The position numbers were made by a program, and so were the translations under genes. A stretch of DNA of 64,000 nucleotides, from positions 1-64,000 of the forward strand of contig JAFPEE010000089.1 of the NCBI GenBank assembly GCA_017389705.1. The letters run 5' to 3'. This DNA is from Prevotella sp. Its GTDB lineage: Bacteria; Bacteroidota; Bacteroidia; Bacteroidales; Bacteroidaceae. This document shows positions 58,995 through 64,000 of this stretch, in pieces. Position 1 is the stretch's first letter. The number at the start of each line of letters is the position of its first letter. Below the pieces are notes generated by a model, which was not told the origin of the DNA, did not search any database, and saw only the letters and a program-made list of their open reading frames with translations.

Positions 58995-59984
58995 CTAGAA
59001 CTGGTTCTCCACGATGTCCGTCAGCACCTCAGTCATGGTAAGACCGGCTGCCTTCACCTGCTGGGGAATAAAGCTTGTAGGCGTCATGCCTGGGGTGGTG
59101 TTCACCTCGAGCATGTGGATCTTGCCCGACTTCGAGATGATATAGTCGATGCGGATGATGCCGTTGCAGTGCAGGATGTCGTAGATGTGACTGGTAATCT
59201 CGCGCACGCGGCGAGCCAGATCCTCGCTGATGCGGGCAGGGGTGATTTCCTGCACCTGTCCGTTATACTTCGCGTCGTAGTCGAAGAACTCGTTCTGCGT
59301 CACCACCTCAGTGATAGGCAGCAGCACGGTCTTTTCGTCCGTCTTATAGCATCCGATGGTAATCTCCGTACCTTCCAGGAACTGCTCCACCATCACCTCG
59401 TCGCTCTCCAGCATGGCCTTGCGCAGGGCGGGAGCCAACTGGTCCTTGTTCTTCACCTTGCTGACACCGAAGCTCGATCCGTCGGTAGCAGGCTTGACAA
59501 AGCAAGGCATGCCAATGCGCTGTTCTATCTCATCCTCGCTGACCAGGTGTTCATAGCCGCGACGAATCAGCAGCGAGTCGGCAACCGATACGCCATAGCC
59601 ACGCAGATACTGGTTGAGTACAAACTTGTCGAAAGTCATGGCCTCTACCAGAACACCACTGGTGGAATAGGGGATATCCACCAAGTCGAAGTAACCTTGC
59701 AGGATACCGTTCTCGCCAGGGGTGCCGTGAATAGTGATATAGGCGTAGTCGAACAGCTTGGCCTTGCCGTCTTCCATGAATGAGAAGTCGTTGCGGTCAA
59801 TGCGTGTCGTTGTTCCATCAGGAAGCTCAACGTGCCAGTCCTGTCCCTTGATATCGACAATATAGACGTTGTAGCGCTCCTTGTCGAAGAACGAGTAAAG
59901 ACCTTGTGCCGAGCGCAGCGACACATCGTGCTCTGAAGAGTCGCCACCACAAACGATGGCAATGTTACGTTTCAAATTGTTCAT
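58995..59984 (-). CDS. ddl: D-alanine-D-alanine ligase
   Basis: 329 residues, ATP-grasp. Makes the D-Ala-D-Ala end of the peptidoglycan precursor. Seen: IVCGGDSSEHDVSLRSA, TIHGTPGENGILQGYFD, PYSTSGVLVEAMTFDK, MPCFVKPATDGSSFGVSKV, EQFLEGTEITIGCY, and RIDYIISKSGKIHMLEVNTTPGMT with the Mg-binding residues. The residue after YS (TSG) is of the D-Ala type. Its start overlaps the end of the pseudouridine synthase gene by four bases. Confidence 0.97.
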   Translation of the reverse strand: MNNLKRNIAIVCGGDSSEHDVSLRSAQGLYSFFDKERYNVYIVDIKGQDWHVELPDGTTTRIDRNDFSFMEDGKAKLFDYAYITIHGTPGENGILQGYFDLVDIPYSTSGVLVEAMTFDKFVLNQYLRGYGVSVADSLLIRRGYEHLVSEDEIEQRIGMPCFVKPATDGSSFGVSKVKNKDQLAPALRKAMLESDEVMVEQFLEGTEITIGCYKTDEKTVLLPITEVVTQNEFFDYDAKYNGQVQEITPARISEDLARRVREITSHIYDILHCNGIIRIDYIISKSGKIHMLEVNTTPGMTPTSFIPQQVKAAGLTMTEVLTDIVENQF

Positions 59985-61039
59985 AGTGTATTATTTCCTT
60001 TTATGTACTTTTTCCATTTTTCAATGAGTGCTTCCATGTCGTCAGCCAGTGGCGACGTGAAGTCCATCTGCTCGTGGGTAACGGGGTGGACGAAGCCCAG
60101 CGTCTTAGCATGTAGTGCCTGACGCCCGCAGAGCTTGAAACAGTTCTGGATGTAAGCCTTATACGAGGCCGTGCGTTCTCCACGCAGAATCTCCATGCCA
60201 CCATATCGCTCGTCGCCAAACAGTGGATGGCCTATATGCTTCATGTGGGCACGTATCTGATGGGTACGGCCTGTTTCCAGACGACACTCGACGAGGGTGG
60301 TATAGCCGAAGCGCTCCAACACCCGATAGTGGGTTACAGCGCTCTTGCCAATGTCGGAGCCTGGTGGGAAAACCGTCATTCGCTGACGATCCTTCGGGTC
60401 TCTTCCTATGTTACCTTCTATACGTCCCTGATTCTCTGTCAGGTTACCCCAAACCAGAGCCTGATAGGAGCGGTGAGTGTCGTGGTTGAAGAACTGAGCG
60501 CCTAACTCCGTCTTGGCTTCTGGGGTCTTGGCAACTACCAACAGACCGCTGGTGTCTTTGTCTATGCGGTGTACCAAACCTACCGACGGGTCGTTGGGGT
60601 CGTAAGTGGGCAGGTTGCGCAAGTGCCAGGCTATGGCGTTAACCAGTGTTCCGTGGAAATTGCCCACCCCTGGGTGTACCACCAGCCCTGCAGGCTTGTT
60701 GATGACCATCAGCTGATCGTCTTCGTAGACTACGTCAAGCGGAATATCCTCTGGCTCGATGGTTGTATCGTAGTGGGGACGGTCAAGCATCAGCGTGATG
60801 ATGTCACCAGGCCGCACCTTGTAGTTGCTCTTGACGGGCTTGTCGTTGACATGGATAAACCCTGCATCGGCAGCTTTCTGGATACGGTTACGCGAGGAGT
60901 GCTGTACATGCTCTGACATATACTTGTCGATACGCACCGGCTCTTGCCCACGGTCTACTTCCATGCGCAGATGCTCAAACAGTTGCCCGTCTCCCTCGCC
61001 TGTGCCCAGCTCAATATCGTCCAATTCCTCGTCTATCAT
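59981..61039 (-). CDS. rluD: RluD-type 23S rRNA pseudouridine synthase
   Basis: 352 residues from the ATG at 61039, one base after the PASTA gene stop (an ATG at 61051 would overlap it by 11). An S4 RNA-binding domain lies at about 38-95 (VRIDKYMSEHVQHSSRNRIQ), and a catalytic domain has VHRIDKDTSGLLVVAKT (catalytic Asp), then GRTHQIRAHMKHIGHPLFGD. RluD modifies helix 69 of 23S rRNA; other RluA-family targets remain possible. PASTA-RluD-Ddl is a common order in Bacteroidota. Confidence 0.95.
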   Translation of the reverse strand: MIDEELDDIELGTGEGDGQLFEHLRMEVDRGQEPVRIDKYMSEHVQHSSRNRIQKAADAGFIHVNDKPVKSNYKVRPGDIITLMLDRPHYDTTIEPEDIPLDVVYEDDQLMVINKPAGLVVHPGVGNFHGTLVNAIAWHLRNLPTYDPNDPSVGLVHRIDKDTSGLLVVAKTPEAKTELGAQFFNHDTHRSYQALVWGNLTENQGRIEGNIGRDPKDRQRMTVFPPGSDIGKSAVTHYRVLERFGYTTLVECRLETGRTHQIRAHMKHIGHPLFGDERYGGMEILRGERTASYKAYIQNCFKLCGRQALHAKTLGFVHPVTHEQMDFTSPLADDMEALIEKWKKYIKGNNTL

Positions 61040-61040
61040 G

Positions 61041-61700
61041 TCAATATGCAACAGGAGGCGCTTTCACTTCCTCAAACTCGTCAACGAGATCATTCTCAGA
61101 TGCGGAGTATGACGATTCCACATACTCATAGTCTTCCATATCGGTAATGCTGCCGCTGCCTACCAGCAGGGTCAGCGGATAGTCAATAGGAATGCGGTCG
61201 CCATTAGATACGCGACGACCACGACAGACAATGCCGTAAACCCAATCTTTCTCGCCCTGAACCTTCTGGGCAGGCAATAGGCGGAAACCCATGGCCATCA
61301 GTTTGGCCTCTGCCTCACGAAGACTGCTGTTGTCTACTACATCAGGAATAGCGAATACAGGCGATGAAGGAGCGTTGACGGTGACATACACGATATGACC
61401 CCGTTTCACCTTCATGCCATAGCCCGGTGTCTGTGCCAGGACATAGTCAGGTGGCAGCGTCTTGTTATAGCCGGAGTCGCTGACTAGAATGACAAGCCCA
61501 TCCTCTTCCAACAACAGACGGGCCTTCGAGTAGGTCATGCCCTTTACCTCTGGTACGACAATGCCCTCGCCGTGATGGGTATAATAGTCCAGTCCGTACT
61601 TCACTCCCACGCACAACAACGCCACGAAGAGTGCCATTGCCAAAAAGTGAAGCAACAGATAACTGCTGAATATTTTACCAAGGATTTTTTTCATATTCAC
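61041..61700 (-). CDS. membrane-anchored PASTA domain protein
   Basis: 219 residues (a second ATG two codons later is equally likely). One N-terminal membrane helix (about 12-37) and an extracytoplasmic part with two PASTA domains: about 46-115 (VVPEVKGMTYSKARLLLEEDG) and about 118-190 (FAIPDVVDNSSLREAEAKLMAMG). PASTA domains bind peptidoglycan or muropeptides. There is no kinase or penicillin-binding domain, unlike in Firmicutes. The acidic C-terminal tail is short. Genetic linkage to ddl supports a role in the cell wall. Driven by promoter repeat locus 3. Confidence 0.93.
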   Translation of the reverse strand: MNMKKILGKIFSSYLLLHFLAMALFVALLCVGVKYGLDYYTHHGEGIVVPEVKGMTYSKARLLLEEDGLVILVSDSGYNKTLPPDYVLAQTPGYGMKVKRGHIVYVTVNAPSSPVFAIPDVVDNSSLREAEAKLMAMGFRLLPAQKVQGEKDWVYGIVCRGRRVSNGDRIPIDYPLTLLVGSGSITDMEDYEYVESSYSASENDLVDEFEEVKAPPVAY

Positions 61701-61725
61701 ATTCTCTTCTCTTGCATATCGAAGG

Positions 61726-61842
61726 CAAAGGTACGAATAAGTGAGCGAAAAACAAAAGAAAAAACGCTTTTTCTTTCTATTTTCCGAACGAAAGTACCTT
61801 CAACGAAGTTAAAGGTACGAATAAGTGAGCAAAAAAACAAAA
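61726..61842 (-). repeat. duplicated promoter element with hairpin, locus 3
   Basis: AAAGGTACGAATAAGTGAGC occurs at 61727-61746 and 61811-61830 (84 bp apart), with an A-rich tail in both. The proximal copy completes a minus-strand promoter: TTTG (61756-61753), 19 bp, TACCTTTG (61733-61726) for the PASTA-rluD-ddl run. The distal copy ends TACCTTTA. Inverted repeat GTACCTTCAAC (61794-61804), loop GAA, GTTAAAGGTAC (61808-61818), 10 of 11 pairs. Confidence 0.78.
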
Positions 61843-61928
61843 AATTGGATATATTTCTTAGAAAATACACCCAATTCTTATACGTTTACGCTGACCAGCG
61901 CGCCACGCTTCGACTCAAGTCGAGGAAT

Positions 61929-62084
61929 TTACTTTCCGTGATGCTCGTCAGATACAGTTAACTTCTTGCGGCCCTTAGCGCGGCGAGAAGCCAATACGCG
62001 ACGACCATTCTTTGTTGCCATGCGCTCACGGAAGCCATGCTTGTTTACGCGGCGGCGATTGTGCGGCTGAAATGTTCTTTTCAT
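61929..62084 (-). CDS. rpmH: 50S ribosomal protein L34
   Basis: 51 residues, ATG at 62084 to TAA at 61929. Very basic, beginning [20 protein letters not shown] and continuing [20 protein letters not shown], the L34 signature, with a short C-terminal extension ([10 protein letters not shown]) usual in this phylum. It binds 23S rRNA. Not next to rnpA or dnaA here, unlike in many bacteria. Own promoter at 62129-62136. Confidence 0.97.
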   Translation of the reverse strand: MKRTFQPHNRRRVNKHGFRERMATKNGRRVLASRRAKGRKKLTVSDEHHGK

Positions 62085-62128
62085 TGTTTTCTATCGTTAT
62101 TTTATGTTATAATTGTCGATTTGGGCTG

Positions 62129-62136
62129 CAAAATTA
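62129..62136 (-). promoter_or_regulatory. -7 box of rpmH
   Basis: Minus strand TAATTTTG at 62136-62129, 44 bp before the ATG at 62084. Confidence 0.7.
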
Positions 62137-62210
62137 CGCAATTATTTCTAATTGTGCAAGTTTTTTTGCAAAAATTCATCATTCATATCTCATAATTCAT
62201 AATTATTTCG

Positions 62211-62218
62211 TACCTTTG
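62211..62218 (+). promoter_or_regulatory. -7 box of efp
   Basis: TACCTTTG at 62211-62218, 43 bp before the efp ATG, in a divergent arrangement with rpmH. Confidence 0.75.
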
Positions 62219-62261
62219 CACCCGCAAAACGCGATTATTACATTATTATAATAGTACTTTT

Positions 62262-62828
62262 ATGATTAATTCACAAGACATTAAGAAAGGAACCGCCATT
62301 CGTATGGACGGTGCTATTTGGGTTTGCATCGATTTCCAGCATCGCAAGCCTGGTAAGGGTAACACCATCATGATTATCAAGATGAAGAACGTCACCGACG
62401 GTCGCGTACTGGAGCGTCGCTACAACATCGGTGAGAAACTGGAAGACGTAGTCATCGAGCATCGTGACTATCAGTATCTGTATGAGGATCAGGAAGGCCG
62501 TATCTTCATGAATCAGGAGACCTTCGAGCAGATTCCCATTGCCAACGACTTGGTAATTGGCCACGAGTATATGAAGGAAGGCGACGTAGTGTCTGTGGTT
62601 AGCGACACAACTGATGGTACCATCCTCTATGCTGAGATGCCTGTGAAGACCATTCTTCGCGTCACTCACTCTGAGCCTGGCATCAAGGGTGACACCGCAA
62701 CCAACACTCTGAAGCCCGCAACGCTGGAGACTGGTGTTGAGGTTCGCGTGCCTCTGTTTATCAACGAGGGCGACCTGATTCAGGTTGACACTCGTGACGG
62801 ATCTTATCTGGCTCGTGCTAAGGAGTAA
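62262..62828 (+). CDS. efp: elongation factor P
   Basis: 188 residues, three beta-barrel domains. It relieves ribosome stalling at consecutive prolines. The tip loop reads RKPGKGN, with Lys at the position that is modified in E. coli; the modifying system used here cannot be told. The C-terminal domain ends IQVDTRDGSYLARAKE, the usual GxY-type signature. Strongly biased codons suggest high expression. Confidence 0.97.
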   Translation: MINSQDIKKGTAIRMDGAIWVCIDFQHRKPGKGNTIMIIKMKNVTDGRVLERRYNIGEKLEDVVIEHRDYQYLYEDQEGRIFMNQETFEQIPIANDLVIGHEYMKEGDVVSVVSDTTDGTILYAEMPVKTILRVTHSEPGIKGDTATNTLKPATLETGVEVRVPLFINEGDLIQVDTRDGSYLARAKE

Positions 62829-62831
62829 TAT

Positions 62832-62891
62832 TTGCAGTTAGCTATTTGCAGTTAGCTTTTGGCCAAAAGCCAAGAGCCGAAAGCCAAAAGC
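62832..62891. repeat. TTAGC/TTGGC repeat between efp and GT2
   Basis: TTTGCAGTTAGC units followed by GCTTTTGGC and its complement GCCAAAAGCC fill the 64-bp gap and end one base before the GT2 ATG. The centre can form a hairpin (AGCTTTTGGC with GCCAAGAGC). Confidence 0.7.
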
Positions 62892-62892
62892 A

Positions 62893-63870
62893 ATGAAGTA
62901 TACAATTATTGTTCCGGTCTACAATCGTCCTGACGAAGTGGACGAGTTGCTTGAGAGCCTTGGCACCCAGACACTTAAGGACTTTGAGGTCGTTATTGTA
63001 GAAGATGGATCACAAATTCCCTGCAAGGATGTTTGCGACAAGTACGCAGACATCCTTGATTTACATTATTATTTCAAGCAGAATAGTGGCCCAGGACAGA
63101 GCCGTAACTATGGTGTGGAGCGTGCTCAGGGCGAGTATGTCATCATTCTTGACTCCGACGCTGTCGTGCCTGCAGGCTTCATGCAGGCTGTCGACGACGA
63201 GCTGCAACGCCAACCGTCTGATGCATGGGGAGGCCCTGATGCTGCCCATGAGTCGTTTACGGATATTCAGAAGGCCATATCGTATGCCATGACCAGCTTC
63301 TTTACCACTGGTGGCATCCGTGGGGGCAAGAAACAGCTCGACAAGTTCTATCCACGCTCCTTCAATATGGGCGTACGCCGTGAGGTTTATCAGGCCTTGG
63401 GAGGCTTTTCGCCCATGCGCTTTTCGAAGATGTCGCTTTATGGTGAGGATATCGACTTCTCCATTCGTATCTATAAGGCAGGCTACAGCTGTCGCCTCTT
63501 TCCCGAGGCATGGGTGTGGCATAAGCGTCGTACCGATTTCCATAAGTTCTGGCGCCAGGTATACAACAGTGGTATAGCCCGCATCAACCTTTGGAAGAAG
63601 TATCCAGAAGCCCTTAAGCCTGTTCATGCCTTGCCTTCGGTCTTTACCCTTGGTACACTTGGACTGCTTGTGCTGGCACCCTTTACCTGTGGCATGTCAT
63701 TGCTTCCGTTAGCACTCTATATCCTGTTAATCTTCATCGACTCCACCATTCGCAATAAGAGTCTGAAGGTGGGATTCATCTCCATTCCAGCCGTTTTCGT
63801 ACAGCTTATAGGCTACGGTGTGGGTTTCCTTGAGTCTTGGTGGAAGAACTGTGTCGTTAAGCATGGATAA
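62893..63870 (+). CDS. GT2 glycosyltransferase with C-terminal membrane helices
   Basis: 325 residues. The GT-A domain starts at once (YTIIVPVYNRPDEVDELL, VVIVEDGS, GEYVIILDSDAVVP with a DxD). SPMRFSKMSLYGEDIDFSIRIYKAGYSCRLFP carries the ED acid pair. Two hydrophobic helices at about 255-300 anchor it to the inner membrane. Donor and acceptor unknown. It overlaps the radC start by eight bases. Confidence 0.92.
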   Translation: MKYTIIVPVYNRPDEVDELLESLGTQTLKDFEVVIVEDGSQIPCKDVCDKYADILDLHYYFKQNSGPGQSRNYGVERAQGEYVIILDSDAVVPAGFMQAVDDELQRQPSDAWGGPDAAHESFTDIQKAISYAMTSFFTTGGIRGGKKQLDKFYPRSFNMGVRREVYQALGGFSPMRFSKMSLYGEDIDFSIRIYKAGYSCRLFPEAWVWHKRRTDFHKFWRQVYNSGIARINLWKKYPEALKPVHALPSVFTLGTLGLLVLAPFTCGMSLLPLALYILLIFIDSTIRNKSLKVGFISIPAVFVQLIGYGVGFLESWWKNCVVKHG

Positions 63871-64000
63871 GCTGAACATCAACCAATGGGCGGAGGAGGA
63901 CCGTCCTCGTGAGAAGCTCATGCGCCAGGGACCGGCATCGTTGAGCGATGCTGAGCTATTGGCCATATTGGTGGGTTCGGGGTCGACGAAGGAGGATGCT
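63863..64000 (+). CDS. radC: RadC family protein, 5' part only
   Basis: 46 codons from the ATG at 63863 to the window edge. NQWAEEDRPREKLMRQGPASLSDAELLAILVGSGS is split here as DRPREKL and LSDAELLAILVGSGS, the N-terminal HhH signature of RadC/JAB-domain proteins. The metal-binding JAMM part would lie outside the window. Despite the name, a role in DNA repair is not proven for the family. Confidence 0.9.
   Translation, partial: MDKLNINQWAEEDRPREKLMRQGPASLSDAELLAILVGSGSTKEDA

Noticed and set aside
1..64000. tRNA, rRNA or tmRNA genes
   Set aside because: None of the gaps contains a cloverleaf-like set of arms or rRNA-like sequence that I could recognise by eye; a covariance-model scan would settle this.

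Overview
The window reads as chromosomal DNA of a Bacteroidota bacterium, most likely a Prevotellaceae member (Prevotella in the broad sense). The reasons are: promoters of the Bacteroides -33/-7 type (TTTG, about 19-20 bp, TAnnTTTG) before many genes; almost no Shine-Dalgarno sequences; many small lipoproteins; typical families (DUF4292, NigD-like, DUF3737, C10 peptidases, Por-type C-terminal tails); and a clustered folP-cdaA pair. Codon use and base composition look even throughout. I see no phage, insertion sequence, integrase, CRISPR array, rRNA or tRNA.

Layout. 1-3080: a TPR lipoprotein cut by the left edge, a compact three-gene DUF3791/DUF3990 cassette that resembles an ADP-ribosyltransferase toxin module, and a secreted protein of unknown role. 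3258-7887: dut, a TPR protein, a DUF4292 lipoprotein and an EnvC-like murein hydrolase activator in one tight run. 7898-12658: M20 deacylase, long-chain acyl-CoA ligase, prfB (no programmed frameshift), a 47-residue membrane protein and a CYTH protein. 12749-18350: a VanZ/phosphoethanolamine-transferase fusion, two tandem NSS sodium symporters and a helix-hairpin-helix protein. 18408-23561: folP, cdaA, pta, ackA, greA and a HIT protein.

23558-31980 is a surface-glycan and lipid neighbourhood: GT1, polysaccharide deacetylase, GT2, two DUF2029/GT87 membrane proteins, a lipoprotein, a second GT2, a GT6-type transferase with an NxN motif and an LpxL-like acyltransferase. 31981-32926 is a roughly 0.9 kb non-coding stretch packed with short repeats whose spacing is exactly 11 or 22 bp, plus a fragment of a GT11 gene that is intact 12.6 kb away. 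33003-45018 is an island of secreted hydrolases: TPR protein, S8 peptidase, two C10 peptidases with near-identical prepro regions, a GH3 enzyme, an HExxH lipoprotein, a small lipoprotein and a dead lipoprotein remnant.

53123-45317 (minus strand) is miaB, an MsbA-like ABC exporter, two LtaS-like membrane phosphotransferases and a GT11 transferase in one run. Divergent from it are DUF3737, a MalY/PatB C-S lyase and an OPT peptide transporter. 61700-57154 is PASTA protein, RluD-type pseudouridine synthase, Ddl, acyltransferase and a NigD-like lipoprotein. The right end has rpmH, efp, a GT2 transferase and the start of radC.

The least explained signals are (i) the 11/22-bp periodic arrays at 12663 and 32192-32600, (ii) a duplicated promoter element with an internally covarying hairpin found at three unrelated operons, and (iii) the DUF3791/DUF3990 cassette that one of these elements drives.
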